Of a stretch of DNA of 64,000 nucleotides, positions 36,970 through 48,641 are shown in pieces. Numbering within the stretch: position 1 is the first letter of the stretch; every line of letters begins with the position of its first letter. The position numbers and the translations under genes are program-made. Source of the stretch: Nocardioides guangzhouensis (lineage in GTDB: Bacteria; Actinomycetota; Actinomycetes; Propionibacteriales; Nocardioidaceae); assembly GCF_004519545.1 (NCBI RefSeq), contig NZ_SDKM01000021.1, positions 1 to 64,000 of the forward strand, in the 5' to 3' direction. The notes under the pieces were generated by a model. It saw nothing but the letters and a program-made list of their open reading frames with translations. It did not search any database and was not told where the DNA came from.

Positions 36970-37545
36970 TCAGCTCTCTGGGATGACGTCGAGCGCGGCG
37001 AAGATCCGCTGGGTGACCTCGTCGACCTCGCCCATGCCGTCGATCTCGACCAGGATCCCGCGGTCGCGGTAGACGTCGATCAGCGGCTCGGTCTGCTCGA
37101 CGTACACCTCCTGACGGCGCCGGATGACGTCCTCGGTGTCGTCGGCGCGACCCTCGACCTGGGCACGCTGGAGCAGCCGCTGGACGATCTCGTCCTGGTC
37201 GACGGTCAGCACCACCACGGCGTCGAGCGCGTGGCCGGTGAACTTGATCATCCCGTCGAGCTCCTCGACCTGCGCGAGCGTGCGCGGGTAGCCGTCGAGC
37301 AGGAAGCCGGGCTCCGCGTCGGGCTCGTCGATCCGGTTGCGGACCATGAGGTTGGTGACCTTGTCCGGGACGTACTCGCCGGCGACCATGTAGCGCTTGG
37401 CCTCCACGCCGAGCGGGGTGCCGGCGGAGACGTTGGCGCGGAAGATGTCGCCGGTGGAGATCGCGGGGATCCCGAAGTGCTCGGCGATGTACTTCGCCTG
37501 GGTTCCCTTCCCCGCACCCGGCGGGCCCATGATGATCAGTCGCAT
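36970..37545 (-). CDS. adk: adenylate kinase
   Basis: A 191-residue adenylate kinase (2 ADP to ATP and AMP). Seen: P-loop [24 protein letters not shown], and FLLDGYPRT. The lid is the short form, so no zinc-binding lid, as in other actinobacteria. ATG overlaps the secY stop (TAATG). Confidence 0.97.
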   Translation of the reverse strand: MRLIIMGPPGAGKGTQAKYIAEHFGIPAISTGDIFRANVSAGTPLGVEAKRYMVAGEYVPDKVTNLMVRNRIDEPDAEPGFLLDGYPRTLAQVEELDGMIKFTGHALDAVVVLTVDQDEIVQRLLQRAQVEGRADDTEDVIRRRQEVYVEQTEPLIDVYRDRGILVEIDGMGEVDEVTQRIFAALDVIPES

Positions 37546-38846
37546 TAGCGCAGGAATCCTTCGTAGTTGCGCTGCTGGAGCTGGCTCTCGATCTGCTTCA
37601 CCGTGTCCAGCGCGACGCCCACCATGATCAGGATGGACGTGCCACCGAACGGGAAGTTCTGGTTGGCGTTGATCACCGCGAAGGCGATCAGCGGGATCAG
37701 CGAGATCAGGCCGAGGTACAGCGCACCCGGCAGCGTGATGCGGGACAGGACGTAGGACAGGTAGTCCTCGGTCGGCTTGCCCGCCCGGATCCCGGGGATG
37801 AAGCCGCCGTACTTCTTCATGTTGTCCGCAACCTCGGTGGGGTTGAACGTGATCGACACGTAGAAGTAGGTGAAGAAGATGATGAGGGCGAAGTACACCG
37901 CCATGTAGAGCGGGTGGCTGCCGCCGACGAGGTACTCGTTGAGCCAGGTGACCCAGCCCGGCTGCGGGTTGCGGTTCTGGTTGAACTGGACCGCCATCGC
38001 CGGGAGGTAGAGCAGCGACGAGGCGAAGATGACCGGGATGATGCCGGCCTGGTTCACCTTGAGCGGGATGTACGTCGAGCTGCCGCCGAACATCTTGCGC
38101 CCGACCATGCGGCGGGCGTACTGCACGGGGATCCGGCGCTGCGCCTGCTCGATGAAGATGACCGCGGCGACGATGACCAGACCGATCGCCATCACGATCG
38201 CGAAGGTCCACCAGCCGCGGGCCCGCTGGACGGCCCAGAGCGAGGACGGGAAGGTCGCGACGACCTGGGTGAAGATCAGGATCGACATGCCGTTGCCGAT
38301 GCCGCGCTCGGTGATCAGCTCGCCGAGCCACATGATCACCGCGGTGCCGGCGGTCATGGTGACGACCATGACCAGGAAGGTGCTGACGCCGTCGCTGTGC
38401 AGCAGGTCCTTCTGGCACCCCTGGAGCAGCTGCCCTGAGCGAGCCAGCGCCACGATGCCGGTGGCCTGGAGCAGCGCCAGCGCGAGCGTGAGGTAGCGGG
38501 TGTACTGCGTGATCTTGGTCTGCCCGGCCTGGCCCTCCTTCTTGAGGGCCTCGAGGCGCGGGATCACGACCACGAGCAGCTGCAGGATGATGCTCGCCGT
38601 GATGTACGGCATGATGCCGAGCGCGAAGATCGAGAGCTGGAGCAGCGCCCCGCCCGAGAACAGGTTGATCAGCGAGTAGACGCTGTTGTCCTGGACGTCG
38701 TTGATGCACGACTGCACGTTGGCGGTGTTGACGCCGGGCGTCGGGATCTGCGACCCGAGCCGGAAGATCACGATGATCAACAGGACGAACAGAAGCTTGC
38801 GACGCAGGTCCGGGGTCCGGAAAGCGTTGGCGAACGCGCCTAGCAC
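37545..38846 (-). CDS. secY: preprotein translocase subunit SecY
   Basis: A 433-residue, 10-helix channel subunit. Seen: [15 protein letters not shown] (first loop), [26 protein letters not shown], and the C-terminal cytosolic loop [18 protein letters not shown] 180-nt gap with a terminator-like hairpin separates it from rplO, so secY-adk-map may have its own promoter. Confidence 0.98.
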   Translation of the reverse strand: MLGAFANAFRTPDLRRKLLFVLLIIVIFRLGSQIPTPGVNTANVQSCINDVQDNSVYSLINLFSGGALLQLSIFALGIMPYITASIILQLLVVVIPRLEALKKEGQAGQTKITQYTRYLTLALALLQATGIVALARSGQLLQGCQKDLLHSDGVSTFLVMVVTMTAGTAVIMWLGELITERGIGNGMSILIFTQVVATFPSSLWAVQRARGWWTFAIVMAIGLVIVAAVIFIEQAQRRIPVQYARRMVGRKMFGGSSTYIPLKVNQAGIIPVIFASSLLYLPAMAVQFNQNRNPQPGWVTWLNEYLVGGSHPLYMAVYFALIIFFTYFYVSITFNPTEVADNMKKYGGFIPGIRAGKPTEDYLSYVLSRITLPGALYLGLISLIPLIAFAVINANQNFPFGGTSILIMVGVALDTVKQIESQLQQRNYEGFLR

Positions 38847-38961
38847 GTGATCCTCTTTCTCACAGCGGGTTCTTCGCCGGCCACGGGGGCCCGGGCGAAG
38901 GCTCGGGGAAGCCTAACAGGGGGTCGTTGCGACGGCGTTGCCGAGAGCCCCCGGGGACGCC

Positions 38962-38994
38962 GCGAGGGGCGCCGGAGTGATCCGGGCCCCTCGC
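38962..38994 (-). terminator. hairpin between rplO and secY (partial terminator or attenuator)
   Basis: GCGAGGGGC then CCGGA (38962-38976, one bulged G) pairs with TCCGG then GCCCCTCGC (38981-38994), with a 4-nt loop. It may lower read-through from the spc ribosomal genes into secY. TAGGCT on the minus strand at about 38910-38915 could be a -10 box for secY. Confidence 0.55.
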
Positions 38995-39026
38995 TTGGTC
39001 CCTGGCGTGTCGATCGGGAACCCCGA

Positions 39027-39467
39027 TCAGAGCACCGTCACGGTGCCGCCGGCGGCCTCGATCTTCTCCTTGGCGGAGGCCGAGAACGCGTGCGCGGTGA
39101 CCTGGACGGCGACCGTGATCTCACCTTGGCCGAGCACCTTGACGGGCTGGCCGTCGCGGACGGCGCCCTTGGCCACGAGCTCGTCGACACCGACGGTGCC
39201 GCCCTCGGGGAAGAGCTCGTTCACGCGGTCCAGGTTCACGACCTGGAACTCGACCTTGAACGGGTTCTTGAAGCCCTTGAGCTTCGGCAGCCGCATGTGG
39301 ATCGGCATCTGGCCACCCTCGAAGGAGGCCGGGACCTGGTAGCGGGCCTTGGTGCCCTTGGTACCGCGGCCGGCGGTCTTGCCCTTCGAGGCCTCACCGC
39401 GACCCACGCGGGTCTTGGCGGTCTTCGCCCCGGGAGCCGGACGCAGGTGGTGCAGCTTGAGCGTCAT
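39027..39467 (-). CDS. rplO: 50S ribosomal protein uL15
   Basis: A 146-residue uL15 with [22 protein letters not shown] at the start and [18 protein letters not shown]. One nt after rpmD. Confidence 0.98.
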   Translation of the reverse strand: MTLKLHHLRPAPGAKTAKTRVGRGEASKGKTAGRGTKGTKARYQVPASFEGGQMPIHMRLPKLKGFKNPFKVEFQVVNLDRVNELFPEGGTVGVDELVAKGAVRDGQPVKVLGQGEITVAVQVTAHAFSASAKEKIEAAGGTVTVL

Positions 39468-39468
39468 G

Positions 39469-39651
39469 TCAGTCGACCTCCTCGACCGTCACCAGGTGAC
39501 GGACGGTGTGGACCATGCCGCGGATCTCCGGGCGGTCCTCCTTGACGACCACGTCGCCAATCCGCTTGAGACCGAGCGTGCGCAGGGTCTCGCGCTGGTT
39601 GGCCTTGCAGCCGATCGTGCTCTTCTTCTGCTCGACCTTGAGGCGGGCCAT
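39469..39651 (-). CDS. rpmD: 50S ribosomal protein uL30
   Basis: A 60-residue uL30: [20 protein letters not shown] then [12 protein letters not shown]. Its ATG overlaps the rpsE stop by 1 nt (TGATG). Confidence 0.97.
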   Translation of the reverse strand: MARLKVEQKKSTIGCKANQRETLRTLGLKRIGDVVVKEDRPEIRGMVHTVRHLVTVEEVD

Positions 39652-40250
39652 CACTGAGCCACCTCCGCGCGCGCCTTGAGCAGCGCGGCCGGGGCGACGT
39701 CCTCGACGGGCAGGCCACGGCGCGAGGCGACCGTCTCCGGCTCCTCGAGCATCCGCAGCGCCTCGACGGTCGCGTGCACGATGTTGATCTGGTTCGACGA
39801 ACCGAGCGACTTGCTCAGGACGTCGTGGATGCCGGCGCACTCGAGCACCGCACGCACCGGGCCACCCGCGATCACACCGGTACCGGGGGCGGCGGGGCGC
39901 AGCAGGACGACGCCCGCGGCCTTCTCGCCCTGGACCGGGTGCGGGATGGTGCCCTGGATGCGCGGGACCTTGAAGAAGTGCTTCTTGGCCTCCTCGACAC
40001 CCTTGGCGATCGCCGCGGGGACTTCCTTCGCCTTGCCGTAGCCGACACCGACGAGACCCTCGCCGTCACCCACGACCACGAGGGCAGTGAAGCTGAAGCG
40101 ACGACCACCCTTCACGACCTTGGCGACTCGGTTGATCGCGACGACGCGCTCGATGTAGGCGGTCTTGTCGGCAGCCTGGCCGCCGCGACGGTCGTCGCGG
40201 TTGCCACGACGGTCGCCACCGGCGCGCTGTCCGCGCTGGGCTCCGCTCAT
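39651..40250 (-). CDS. rpsE: 30S ribosomal protein uS5
   Basis: A 199-residue uS5. A Gly/Arg-rich N-terminal tail (about residues 1-28) precedes the double-stranded RNA-binding domain ([20 protein letters not shown]) and [19 protein letters not shown]. The ram/spectinomycin region is normal in form. Confidence 0.98.
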   Translation of the reverse strand: MSGAQRGQRAGGDRRGNRDDRRGGQAADKTAYIERVVAINRVAKVVKGGRRFSFTALVVVGDGEGLVGVGYGKAKEVPAAIAKGVEEAKKHFFKVPRIQGTIPHPVQGEKAAGVVLLRPAAPGTGVIAGGPVRAVLECAGIHDVLSKSLGSSNQINIVHATVEALRMLEEPETVASRRGLPVEDVAPAALLKARAEVAQ

Positions 40251-40281
40251 CAGACTTTCCTCTTCTCTCTGTTCTTCGCGA

Positions 40282-40665
40282 TCAGAACGTCAGGCCGCCC
40301 TCGCGGGCGCCGTCTGCAAGGGCCGCGATGCGGCCGTGGTACTTGTTGCCGGCGCGGTCGAAGACCACGCCCTCGACACCGGCGGCCTTCGCGCGCTCGG
40401 CGACCAGCTCGCCGACCCTCTTGGCCTTGGCGGTCTTGTCACCGTCGAAGGACCGCAGGTCCGACTCCATGGTGGAGGCCGACGCGAGGGTCTTGCCGAC
40501 CAGGTCGTCGACGACCTGGACACCGATGTGCTTGCTCGACTTGGTCACGACCAGGCGAGGACGCTCGGCGGTGCCGGCGATCTTCTTGCGGCCGCGCATC
40601 TGGCGACGCAGGCGCGACGCAGTGCGACCGGCGGTGTGCTTGTGCTGCTTGAGCGAGATCGCCAT
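40282..40665 (-). CDS. rplR: 50S ribosomal protein uL18
   Basis: A 127-residue uL18, the main 5S rRNA binder, with [20 protein letters not shown] and [23 protein letters not shown] 40665 is chosen; a GTG at 40671 overlapping the rplF stop would add two residues. Confidence 0.97.
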   Translation of the reverse strand: MAISLKQHKHTAGRTASRLRRQMRGRKKIAGTAERPRLVVTKSSKHIGVQVVDDLVGKTLASASTMESDLRSFDGDKTAKAKRVGELVAERAKAAGVEGVVFDRAGNKYHGRIAALADGAREGGLTF

Positions 40666-40667
40666 GG

Positions 40668-41210
40668 TCACTTACCAGCCTTTCCGACCTTGCGGCGGAT
40701 GTGCTCACCCGCGTACCGAACGCCCTTGCCCTTGTAGGGCTCCGGCTTGCGCAGCTTGCGGATGTTCGCGGCCACCTCGCCGACGAGCTGCTTGTCGATC
40801 CCGACGACGCCGACCTTGGTCGGGCCCTCGGTGGTGAACGTGATGCCCTCGGGGGCGTTGAACGTGATCGGGTGGGAGTACCCGAGCTGGAACTCCAGCT
40901 GGGTCGGGCCCTTCGGCAGCACGCGGTAACCCACGCCGACGATCTCGAGCCTCTTCTCGTAGCCCTCGGTCACACCGGTCACCATGTTGGCGATCAGCGT
41001 GCGGGTCAGGCCGTGCAGCGAGCGGCTCTCGCGCTCGTCGTCCGGGCGCTTGACCTCGAGCGCGCCGTCCTCGCCCTTCTCGACGGTGATCGGGGCGGCA
41101 ACGGTGTGCGACAGGGTGCCCTTGGGGCCCTTCACGGTCACCAGGCGGTCGTCGAGGTTCACCTCGACACCCGACGGGACCGGGATGGGGAGCTTGCCAA
41201 TGCGCGACAT
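40668..41210 (-). CDS. rplF: 50S ribosomal protein uL6
   Basis: A 180-residue uL6 starting [17 protein letters not shown], with the C-terminal [16 protein letters not shown] motif. ATG 41210 is used as it fits the family. Confidence 0.98.
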   Translation of the reverse strand: MSRIGKLPIPVPSGVEVNLDDRLVTVKGPKGTLSHTVAAPITVEKGEDGALEVKRPDDERESRSLHGLTRTLIANMVTGVTEGYEKRLEIVGVGYRVLPKGPTQLEFQLGYSHPITFNAPEGITFTTEGPTKVGVVGIDKQLVGEVAANIRKLRKPEPYKGKGVRYAGEHIRRKVGKAGK

Positions 41211-41238
41211 GCTTCGTCTCTCCTTCGTGGTCTCGTCG

Positions 41239-41646
41239 TCACCAGACGTAGGCGAGGACTTCCCCACCCACGCCCTTCTGGTTCGCCTGGCGGTCGGTCA
41301 GCAGGCCCTGGCTGGTCGAGATGATCGCGACACCCAGGCCGCCCAGCACCTTCGGGAGACCCGTGTGCTTGGCGTAGACCCGGAGGCCGGGCTTGCTGAT
41401 CCGGCGGACGCCCGCGATGGAGCGCTCCCGGTTGCGGCCGTACTTGAGGGTGATGTCGAGGGTCTTGCCCACCTCGCCCTCGGCCGGCTCGTGCACGTCG
41501 TACGACGTGATGTAGCCCTCCTGCTGGAGGATCTCGGCGACGCCAGCCTTGAGCTTGCTGTACGGCATCGACACCGAGTCGTGGTACGCCTGGTTGGCGT
41601 TGCGCAGACGCGTGAGCATGTCTGCGATCGGGTCAGTCATCGTCAT
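41239..41646 (-). CDS. rpsH: 30S ribosomal protein uS8
   Basis: A 135-residue uS8 with [20 protein letters not shown] and the C-terminal [14 protein letters not shown] block. MTMTD at 41646 is the usual actinobacterial start; 41640 is the alternative. Confidence 0.98.
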   Translation of the reverse strand: MTMTDPIADMLTRLRNANQAYHDSVSMPYSKLKAGVAEILQQEGYITSYDVHEPAEGEVGKTLDITLKYGRNRERSIAGVRRISKPGLRVYAKHTGLPKVLGGLGVAIISTSQGLLTDRQANQKGVGGEVLAYVW

Positions 41647-41725
41647 GGCCGAAAGGGCCCTTTCCCACCGTGGTTTCGACCCGCCGTCTCGCGGGCCGAC
41701 CTTCAGCGATCGTGTGTTGAGTGGA

Positions 41726-41911
41726 TTACCAGCTGGACTTGGTCACGCCGGGGAGCTCACCGCGGTGAGCCATCTCGCGCAGGCAGATCCGGCACAGGCC
41801 GAACTTGCGGTAGACGGCCTTGGGCCGGCCGCAGCGCTGGCACCGGGTGTAGCCACGGACCGCGAACTTGGGCTTGCGGGCGGCCTTGACCTTCAGAGCA
41901 GTCTTCGCCAT
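41726..41911 (-). CDS. rpsN: 30S ribosomal protein uS14, zinc-binding type Z
   Basis: A 61-residue short uS14 with CQRCG and CRIC, the four zinc cysteines. It is the main-operon form. No zinc-free copy is present in this window. Confidence 0.98.
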
Positions 41912-41912
41912 G

Positions 41913-42488
41913 TCAGTTCTCCTTGAACGGGAAGCCGAGGTGCTTGAGCAGCGCCCGACCCTCGTCGTCGTTGGCGGCCGTGGTCACGATCGTGATGTCC
42001 ATGCCCCGCTGCCGGTCGGTCTTGTCCTGGTCGATCTCGTGGAACATGACCTGCTCGGTCAGGCCGAAGGTGTAGTTGCCCCGGCCGTCGAACTGCTTGG
42101 GCGACAGGCCGCGGAAGTCGCGGATGCGCGGGAGCGCCAGCGACAGCAGCCGGTCCAGGAACTCCCACATGCGGTCGCCGCGCAGCGTGACGTGCGCACC
42201 GATCGGCATGCCCTCACGCAGCTTGAACTGCGCGATGGACTTGCGGGCCTTGGTGACCTGCGGCTTCTGGCCGGTGATCGCGGTGAGGTCCTTGATCGCG
42301 CCCTCGATCAGCTTCGAGTCGCGGGCCGCCTCGCCGACGCCCATGTTGACCACGATCTTGGTCAGCCCGGGCACCTGCATGACGTTGGCGAACTCGAACT
42401 CGCCACGGAGGGCGGGAACGATCTCCTCGCGGTAGCGCTGCTTGAGCCGGGCCTGCGGGGCCTCGGTCTTGTTCTGGGTCTCGGTCAT
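41913..42488 (-). CDS. rplE: 50S ribosomal protein uL5
   Basis: A 191-residue uL5 (5S rRNA and P-site tRNA contact): [15 protein letters not shown] and [18 protein letters not shown] 42488 is chosen. Confidence 0.98.
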
Positions 42489-42489
42489 C

Positions 42490-42852
42490 TCAGATTTCCT
42501 TGCCGGTCTTGCGCGACACACGGACGCTGCGGCCCGCGGTGTACGTCGAGCCGTCCGGGCGGCGCTTGCTGACCTCGTCGCGGCGGAAGCCGACGCGGGT
42601 CACGTCGTCGCCGACGACCAGCATCACGTTGGACACGTGGATCGGGGCCTCGGTGGTCACGATGCCGCCGGTCTTGCCGTCGCGGCCGCCCTGGTTGACG
42701 ACCTTCTCGTGCTTCTTGACGCGGTTGACGCCCTCGACGATGACGCGGTCCTCGTCACGAAGGACGGCGATGACCTTGCCCTCGGCGCCCTTGTCCTTGC
42801 CCGCGATCACCTTGACGGTGTCGCCCTTCTTGATGTTCAGCGACTTCGCCAT
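42490..42852 (-). CDS. rplX: 50S ribosomal protein uL24
   Basis: A 120-residue uL24 with a KOW motif ([20 protein letters not shown]). ATG 42852 overlaps the rplN stop by 1 nt; a GTG one codon upstream is possible. Confidence 0.97.
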   Translation of the reverse strand: MAKSLNIKKGDTVKVIAGKDKGAEGKVIAVLRDEDRVIVEGVNRVKKHEKVVNQGGRDGKTGGIVTTEAPIHVSNVMLVVGDDVTRVGFRRDEVSKRRPDGSTYTAGRSVRVSRKTGKEI

Positions 42853-43220
42853 CACAGCACCTCCGGGGCGAGCGAGATGATCTTCATGAACTTCTTCTCG
42901 CGCAGCTCACGGCCCACGGGGCCGAAGATGCGGGTGCCACGTGGCTCGCCGTCGTTCTTGAGGATCACGGCGGCGTTCTCGTCGAAGCGGATGTAGGAGC
43001 CGTCCGGACGACGGCGCTCCTTCACCGTGCGGACGACGACGGCCTTGACCACGTCACCCTTCTTCACGTTGCCACCGGGGATCGCGTCCTTGACGGTGGC
43101 GACGATGACGTCGCCGATACCGGCGTAGCGCCGACCAGAGCCGCCGAGAACACGGATGCAGAGGATCTCCTTCGCACCGGTGTTGTCGGCGACCTTGAGT
43201 CGCGACTCCTGCTGGATCAT
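42852..43220 (-). CDS. rplN: 50S ribosomal protein uL14
   Basis: A 122-residue uL14: [19 protein letters not shown] and [21 protein letters not shown] 105-nt gap to rpsQ marks the usual junction between S10 and spc gene sets. On the minus strand it can form a small CGCC/GGCG hairpin. Confidence 0.98.
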   Translation of the reverse strand: MIQQESRLKVADNTGAKEILCIRVLGGSGRRYAGIGDVIVATVKDAIPGGNVKKGDVVKAVVVRTVKERRRPDGSYIRFDENAAVILKNDGEPRGTRIFGPVGRELREKKFMKIISLAPEVL

Positions 43221-43325
43221 CGGTTATCTCCTGGTTGTCGAGCCGGTTCTCGCCGCCTCAGGCGGGCGACGAGCCTTGCCGAACTGAATGGTTTGAAAAC
43301 TGCGGGTCGGCCGTGGGGCCGGGTG

Positions 43326-43598
43326 TCACTTGGCCTTCTCGAGGACCTGGACGACGCGCCAGCGCTTGGTGGCCGACAGCGGACGGGTCTCCATGATCAG
43401 GACCCGGTCGCCGATGCCGCACTCGTTGGTCTCGTCGTGCGCCTTCAGCTTGCTGGTGCGACGCATGACCTTGCCGTAGAGGGCGTGCTTGACACGGTCC
43501 TCGACGGACACGACCACGGTCTTGTCCATCTTGTCGCTGACGACGAGGCCCTCACGGACCTTGCGCGCGGTGCGCTCGGTGGAAGCCTGCTCGCTCAT
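43326..43598 (-). CDS. rpsQ: 30S ribosomal protein uS17
   Basis: A 90-residue uS17: [21 protein letters not shown] and [19 protein letters not shown]. Overlaps rpmC by 4 nt. Confidence 0.98.
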   Translation of the reverse strand: MSEQASTERTARKVREGLVVSDKMDKTVVVSVEDRVKHALYGKVMRRTSKLKAHDETNECGIGDRVLIMETRPLSATKRWRVVQVLEKAK

Positions 43599-43834
43599 GC
43601 GGCGCCGCCCTTCTCGTTGCTCGAGCCCGGAGCGGTGCGGATGCCGAGCTCACGCTCGCGCACCACGGTGTAGATCCGGGCGATGTCCTTCTTGACCGTG
43701 CGCAGCCGGCCGTGGCTCTCCAGCTGGCCGGTGGCCGCCTGGAATCGGAGGTTGAACAGCTCCTCCTTGGCCTCGCGCAGCTTGGTCTCGAGGTCGACGT
43801 TGCTCATCTCGTCGAGTTCGTATGCGGTTGCCAT
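43595..43834 (-). CDS. rpmC: 50S ribosomal protein uL29
   Basis: A 79-residue uL29: [20 protein letters not shown] and [11 protein letters not shown]. It overlaps rplP by 1 nt and rpsQ by 4 nt. Confidence 0.97.
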   Translation of the reverse strand: MATAYELDEMSNVDLETKLREAKEELFNLRFQAATGQLESHGRLRTVKKDIARIYTVVRERELGIRTAPGSSNEKGGAA

Positions 43835-44253
43835 CAGAATTCACCTGCCTCGCGGGAGACGAAGCGGCACTTCATCGGAAGCTTGTGCATCGCGCGGCGC
43901 ATCGCCTCGCGGGCAACGTCCTCGTCCACTCCGGAAAGTTCGAACATGACGCGGCCGGGCTTGACGTTGGCAACCCACCACTCGGGGGAACCCTTTCCGG
44001 AACCCATGCGGGTCTCGGCAGGCTTCTTGGTCAGCGGACGGTCGGGGTAGATGTTGATCCACACCTTTCCGCCACGCTTGATGTGACGGGTCATCGCGAT
44101 ACGGGCCGACTCGATCTGCCGGTTCGTCACGTAGTGACCCTCGACCGCCTGGATGCCGAACTCGCCGAAGGCGAGACGGGTGCCACCCTTGGCCGCACCG
44201 GTCCGCTTGGGGTGGTGCTGCTTGCGGTGCTTGACACGACGGGGCATCAACAT
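43834..44253 (-). CDS. rplP: 50S ribosomal protein uL16
   Basis: A 139-residue uL16: [19 protein letters not shown] and [20 protein letters not shown]. Normal length. Confidence 0.98.
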   Translation of the reverse strand: MLMPRRVKHRKQHHPKRTGAAKGGTRLAFGEFGIQAVEGHYVTNRQIESARIAMTRHIKRGGKVWINIYPDRPLTKKPAETRMGSGKGSPEWWVANVKPGRVMFELSGVDEDVAREAMRRAMHKLPMKCRFVSREAGEF

Positions 44254-44258
44254 GGTGC

Positions 44259-45098
44259 TCAGCCCTCCTGTCCGGTGGTCGCAGCCTCGGCCGGAGCGGC
44301 GGTCTCGGCCGGAGCCTCGGTCGCCGGCGCCTCGGAGGCGGCACGGTCGGCACGCGTCGGTCGGTCGCCGCGCGAGCCCCGGCTCGGACGGTCGCCACCG
44401 CGGGACGGACGGCCACGGCCGCCACCTGGCGCACCGGCGCGCGCGGCCGCCTGGGCCTCACGCTCGGCGCGGGTGCCCGCGACCTCGCCCTTGTAGATCC
44501 AGACCTTCACGCCGATGCGGCCGAAGGTGGTCTTGGCCTCGTAGAACCCGTAGTCGATGTCGGCACGGAGGGTGTGCAGCGGCACGCGGCCCTCGCGGTA
44601 GAACTCCGTGCGCGACATCTCGGCGCCGTTGAGGCGGCCGGAGCACTGGATCCGGATGCCCTTGGCACCGGAGCGCATGGAGGTCTGGATCGCCTTGCGC
44701 ATCGCGCGACGGAACTGCACACGGCCGGCGAGCTGCTCGGCGACGCCCTGGGCGACCAGCTGCGCGTCGACCTCGGGGTTCTTGACCTCGAGGATGTTCA
44801 GCTGCACCTGCTTGCCGGTGAGCTTCTCCAGCTCGCCACGGATGCGGTCGGCCTCGGCGCCGCGGCGGCCGATGACGATGCCCGGACGCGCGGTGTGGAT
44901 GTCGACCCGGACGCGGTCACGGGTGCGCTCGATCTCCACCTTGGAGATGCCGGCCCGCTCCATGCCCTTGGACAGGAGCTTGCGGATCGCGACGTCCTCG
45001 CCGACGTACGACTTGTACAGCTTCTCGGCGTACCAGCGGCTCTTGTGGTCGGTCGAAATACCGAGGCGGAAGCCGTTCGGGTTGATCTTCTGCCCCAT
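44259..45098 (-). CDS. rpsC: 30S ribosomal protein uS3 with long C-terminal tail
   Basis: A 279-residue uS3. It has the KH domain ([16 protein letters not shown]) and the C-terminal core [20 protein letters not shown]. Residues after about 210 are an Arg/Gly-rich then Ala/Glu-rich tail ([20 protein letters not shown]), a common actinobacterial extension. It overlaps rplV by 1 nt. Confidence 0.98.
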   Translation of the reverse strand: MGQKINPNGFRLGISTDHKSRWYAEKLYKSYVGEDVAIRKLLSKGMERAGISKVEIERTRDRVRVDIHTARPGIVIGRRGAEADRIRGELEKLTGKQVQLNILEVKNPEVDAQLVAQGVAEQLAGRVQFRRAMRKAIQTSMRSGAKGIRIQCSGRLNGAEMSRTEFYREGRVPLHTLRADIDYGFYEAKTTFGRIGVKVWIYKGEVAGTRAEREAQAAARAGAPGGGRGRPSRGGDRPSRGSRGDRPTRADRAASEAPATEAPAETAAPAEAATTGQEG

Positions 45099-45520
45099 CA
45101 GGCAGTCCGTCCCTTCTTCTCGACGGCATCAGCCGGCTGCACGGCCAGCGTGATGTGGCTGGTGCGCTTGTTGATGCGGGTCGCCCGACCCTGCGCACGC
45201 GGACGCCACCGCTTCATCGTCGGGCCCTCGTCGACCATCGCGACCGAGACGACCAGGTCCGAGGTGTCCAGGCCCTCGGTGGTCTCGGCGTTCGCGACGG
45301 CGCTCTCGAGGACCTTGTAGACGGTCTCGGCGGCGGCCTGCGGCGCGAACTGCAGCAGGGCCAGGGCGTCCTCGACGGGGAGGCCGCGGACCATGTCGAC
45401 GACACGGCGGGCCTTCATCGGGGTGATCCGCACGAAGCGTGCGCTCGCGAAGGCGCCCGGCTGGTCGCCGAGCAGCGACTCGCGGCGGGCGCTGGTGCGC
45501 CGGCGCTCAGTAACGCTCAT
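45098..45520 (-). CDS. rplV: 50S ribosomal protein uL22
   Basis: A 140-residue uL22: [15 protein letters not shown] and the exit-tunnel loop [20 protein letters not shown]. Confidence 0.98.
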   Translation of the reverse strand: MSVTERRRTSARRESLLGDQPGAFASARFVRITPMKARRVVDMVRGLPVEDALALLQFAPQAAAETVYKVLESAVANAETTEGLDTSDLVVSVAMVDEGPTMKRWRPRAQGRATRINKRTSHITLAVQPADAVEKKGRTA

Positions 45521-45553
45521 TGCTCGTTCTCTCCAGTTCCTGATCGCCCCGCG

Positions 45554-45835
45554 TCAGCGGCGGCGACCCTTCCGGTCTTCCTTCACGTGCCCGCGGTAGG
45601 TGCGGGTGGGGGCAAATTCGCCGAGCTTGTGACCGACCATCGAGTCGGTGACGAACACGGGAACGTGCTTGCGGCCGTCGTGCACGGCGATCGTGTGGCC
45701 GATCATGTCGGGCACGATCATCGAGCGGCGCGACCAGGTCTTGATGACGTTGTGGCTGCCCTTCTCGTTCTCGGCGTCCACCTTCTTCTGAAGGTGGTCG
45801 TCGACGAAGGGGCCCTTCTTCAGGCTGCGAGGCAT
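45554..45835 (-). CDS. rpsS: 30S ribosomal protein uS19
   Basis: A 93-residue uS19: [19 protein letters not shown] and [15 protein letters not shown]. Five nt after rplB. Confidence 0.98.
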   Translation of the reverse strand: MPRSLKKGPFVDDHLQKKVDAENEKGSHNVIKTWSRRSMIVPDMIGHTIAVHDGRKHVPVFVTDSMVGHKLGEFAPTRTYRGHVKEDRKGRRR

Positions 45836-45840
45836 CTCGG

Positions 45841-46677
45841 TTACTTCCTACCCTTGCCGGTCTTGCGACGACGGATGATCTGGGAGTCGGACGCCTTGCG
45901 CTTGCGCGTGCGGCCCTCCGGCTGGCCCCAGGGGGACACCGGGTGGCGACCACCCGAGGTCTTGCCCTCACCACCGCCGTGGGGGTGGTCGACCGGGTTC
46001 ATGACCACACCGCGGACGGTCGGGCGCTTGCCCTTCCAGCGCATGCGGCCGGCCTTGCCCCAGTTGATGTTCGACTGCTCGGCGTTGCCGACCTCACCGA
46101 TGGTGGCGCGGCAGCGGACGTCGACGAACCGCATCTCGCCGGACGGCATGCGCAGCGTGGCGCGCGAGCCCTCCTTGGCGACCAGCTGGGCCGAGTTGCC
46201 GGCCGAGCGGGCGATCTTCGCGCCGCCGCCCGGACGCAGCTCCACGCAGTGGATGGTCGTGCCGACCGGGATGTTGCGCAGCGGGAGGTTGTTGCCCCAC
46301 TTGATGTCGGCGTTCGGGCCCGACTCCACGACGGTGCCCTGCGCCAGGCCGCGCGGCGCGATGATGTAGCGCTTCTCGCCGTCGGCGTAGTGCAGCAGCG
46401 CGATGCGCGCGGTGCGGTTCGGGTCGTACTCGATGTGCGCGACCTTGGCCGGAACGCCGTCCTTGTCGTAGCGACGAAAGTCGATGACGCGGTAGGCACG
46501 CTTGTGGCCGCCACCCTGGTGCCGGGTGGTGATCCGGCCCTGGTTGTTGCGGCCGCCCTTCTTGGGCAGCGGGCGCGTCAGCGACTTCTCCGGCGTCGAC
46601 CGGGTCACCTCGACGAAGTCGGCGACCGACGAGCCGCGACGGCCCGGGGTGGTCGGCTTGTACTTGCGGATAGCCAT
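45841..46677 (-). CDS. rplB: 50S ribosomal protein uL2
   Basis: A 278-residue uL2 with the conserved [20 protein letters not shown] loop, which holds the His near the peptidyl transferase centre, and the basic tail [10 protein letters not shown]. Confidence 0.98.
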   Translation of the reverse strand: MAIRKYKPTTPGRRGSSVADFVEVTRSTPEKSLTRPLPKKGGRNNQGRITTRHQGGGHKRAYRVIDFRRYDKDGVPAKVAHIEYDPNRTARIALLHYADGEKRYIIAPRGLAQGTVVESGPNADIKWGNNLPLRNIPVGTTIHCVELRPGGGAKIARSAGNSAQLVAKEGSRATLRMPSGEMRFVDVRCRATIGEVGNAEQSNINWGKAGRMRWKGKRPTVRGVVMNPVDHPHGGGEGKTSGGRHPVSPWGQPEGRTRKRKASDSQIIRRRKTGKGRK

Positions 46678-46706
46678 TTCTCAGTCCTCGTTATCCAGGT
46701 GCCCGG

Positions 46707-47012
46707 TCAGGAGACCGGACCTCCGAAGATGTCGATGCGGTGGCCCTCGGCGAGGCTGACGATCGCGCGCTTGGTGTTGGCACGCTTGCCCATGCCGAAG
46801 CGGGTACGACGCGTCTTGCCCTGGCGGTTGATCGTGTTGACCGACGTCACCTTGACGTTGAACACCTTCTCGACCGCGATCTTGATCTCGGTCTTGTTGG
46901 CGTCCGGACGCACCAGGAAGGTGTACTTGTTCGCGTCGAGGAGGCCATAGCTCTTCTCGGACACGACCGGTGCGATCAGGATGTCGCGGTGGTCCTTGTG
47001 CAGGGTGCTCAC
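46707..47012 (-). CDS. rplW: 50S ribosomal protein uL23
   Basis: A 101-residue uL23, near the exit tunnel and docking site for trigger factor/[23 protein letters not shown]. Overlaps rplD by 4 nt. Confidence 0.98.
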   Translation of the reverse strand: MSTLHKDHRDILIAPVVSEKSYGLLDANKYTFLVRPDANKTEIKIAVEKVFNVKVTSVNTINRQGKTRRTRFGMGKRANTKRAIVSLAEGHRIDIFGGPVS

Positions 47013-47647
47013 TTGGCAGCCTCCTCGGTCTCGGCCTTCGCGCCGCCCGCGGCACCGACGAACGCGTCGTACGCGCCCTTGGTGAACACCACGTCGTCGG
47101 ACAGCAGGACGTCGTAGGTGTTGAGCTGGTCGACCGCGATGATGTGGACGTTCGCGGCGTTGCGCAGCGACAGCCAGGTCAGGTTGTCGCCCCGCTCGAG
47201 CACCACCAGGAAGCGGACACGGTCCGAGAGGCCGGCCAGCGCGGCGAGCGCGGTCTTGGTCGACGGCGCGTCGCCGGTGACCAGCGACTCGACCACGTGG
47301 ACGCGGTCGTTGCGGGCCCGGTCGGAGAGGGCGCCACGGAGGGCGGCGGCCTTCATCTTCTTGGGGGTGCGCTGGTCGTAGTCACGCGGCTGCGGGCCGT
47401 GGACGGTGCCGCCGCCGGCGAACTGGGGCGCCCGGGTCGAGCCCTGACGGGCGCGGCCGGTGCCCTTCTGCTTGTAGGGCTTGCGGCCACCACCGCGGAC
47501 CTCGCCGCGGGTCTTGGTGGCGGCGCTGCCCTGGCGGGCGGCGGCCTGCTGCGCGACGACGACCTGGTGGATCAGCGGGACGTTGACGTCCACGTCGAAG
47601 ATCTCGGCGGGCAGGTCGACCTTCACGGTCTTGGTCTTGGTCGCCAT
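47009..47647 (-). CDS. rplD: 50S ribosomal protein uL4
   Basis: A 212-residue uL4: the tunnel loop with [20 protein letters not shown] and a C-terminal core. In E. coli uL4 represses its own operon; no matching leader is proven here. Confidence 0.98.
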   Translation of the reverse strand: MATKTKTVKVDLPAEIFDVDVNVPLIHQVVVAQQAAARQGSAATKTRGEVRGGGRKPYKQKGTGRARQGSTRAPQFAGGGTVHGPQPRDYDQRTPKKMKAAALRGALSDRARNDRVHVVESLVTGDAPSTKTALAALAGLSDRVRFLVVLERGDNLTWLSLRNAANVHIIAVDQLNTYDVLLSDDVVFTKGAYDAFVGAAGGAKAETEEAAK

Positions 47648-47649
47648 GC

Positions 47650-48321
47650 TCAGGCCTCCTTGCCAGAGGTGACGGTCTTCTTGGCGGCCGAGCGGAGGAC
47701 CACGACGCCACCCTTGGGGCCGGGGACGGCACCCTTGAGGAGGATCAGGCCCTTCTCTGCGTCGACGGCGTGCACCGTGACGTTCTGGGTGGTGACGGTG
47801 TCGCCACCCATCCGGCCGGACATGCGCATGCCCTTGAAGACGCGACCGGGCGTGGCGCAGGCGCCGATCGAGCCCGGCTTGCGGTGGTTGCGGTGGGCAC
47901 CGTGCGAGGCGGAGACGCCGGCGAAGCCGTGGCGCTTCATCGTGCCCGCGTAGCCCTTGCCCTTGCTCGTCCCGGTCACGTCGATCTCGTCGCCGGCCTC
48001 GAAGAGCTCGGCGGTCAGCTCCTGGCCGACGGCGTACGACGCGGCGTCGGCGGTGCGGATCTCGACCAGGTGGCGGCGCGCGGTGACGCCGGCCCTGGCG
48101 AAGTGGCCCGCGGCCGGCTTGGTGACCTTGCGGCCCTCGATCTCACCGAACCCGACCTGGATGGCGTTGTAGCCGTCGGTCTCGGGCTGGCGGACCTGGG
48201 TGACCACGTTGGTCGCCGCGGCGACGACGGTCACGGGGACGATGCGGTTGTTCTCGTCCCAGGTCTGGGTCATGCCGAGCTTGGTGCCCAGCAGGCCCTT
48301 CACATTGCGTTCGATAGTCAT
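47650..48321 (-). CDS. rplC: 50S ribosomal protein uL3
   Basis: A 223-residue uL3: [17 protein letters not shown] and [19 protein letters not shown]. Two nt before rplD. Confidence 0.98.
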   Translation of the reverse strand: MTIERNVKGLLGTKLGMTQTWDENNRIVPVTVVAAATNVVTQVRQPETDGYNAIQVGFGEIEGRKVTKPAAGHFARAGVTARRHLVEIRTADAASYAVGQELTAELFEAGDEIDVTGTSKGKGYAGTMKRHGFAGVSASHGAHRNHRKPGSIGACATPGRVFKGMRMSGRMGGDTVTTQNVTVHAVDAEKGLILLKGAVPGPKGGVVVLRSAAKKTVTSGKEA

Positions 48322-48332
48322 GACTCGCGACC

Positions 48333-48641
48333 TCAGAGCTTGATCTCGATGTCAACGCCGGCAGGCAGGTCGAGGCGCATGAGCGAGTCGACCGTCTTCG
48401 GCGTGGGGTCAATGATGTCGATGAGGCGCTTGTGGGTGCGCATCTCGAAGTGCTCGCGGGAGTCCTTGTACTTGTGCGGCGAGCGAATGACGCAGAAGAC
48501 GTTCTTCTCGGTCGGCAGCGGCACCGGGCCGGCGACCTTCGCACCCGTGCGGGTGACGGTGTCCACGATCTTCCGCGCCGAGGTGTCGATCACCTCGTGG
48601 TCATAGGCCTTGAGCCTGATGCGGATCTTCTGTCCCGCCAT
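48333..48641 (-). CDS. rpsJ: 30S ribosomal protein uS10
   Basis: A 102-residue uS10 (NusE) starting [21 protein letters not shown] 48641 has an AAAGGACGAGAG region upstream. First gene of the S10 operon; also works in transcription antitermination. Confidence 0.98.
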   Translation of the reverse strand: MAGQKIRIRLKAYDHEVIDTSARKIVDTVTRTGAKVAGPVPLPTEKNVFCVIRSPHKYKDSREHFEMRTHKRLIDIIDPTPKTVDSLMRLDLPAGVDIEIKL

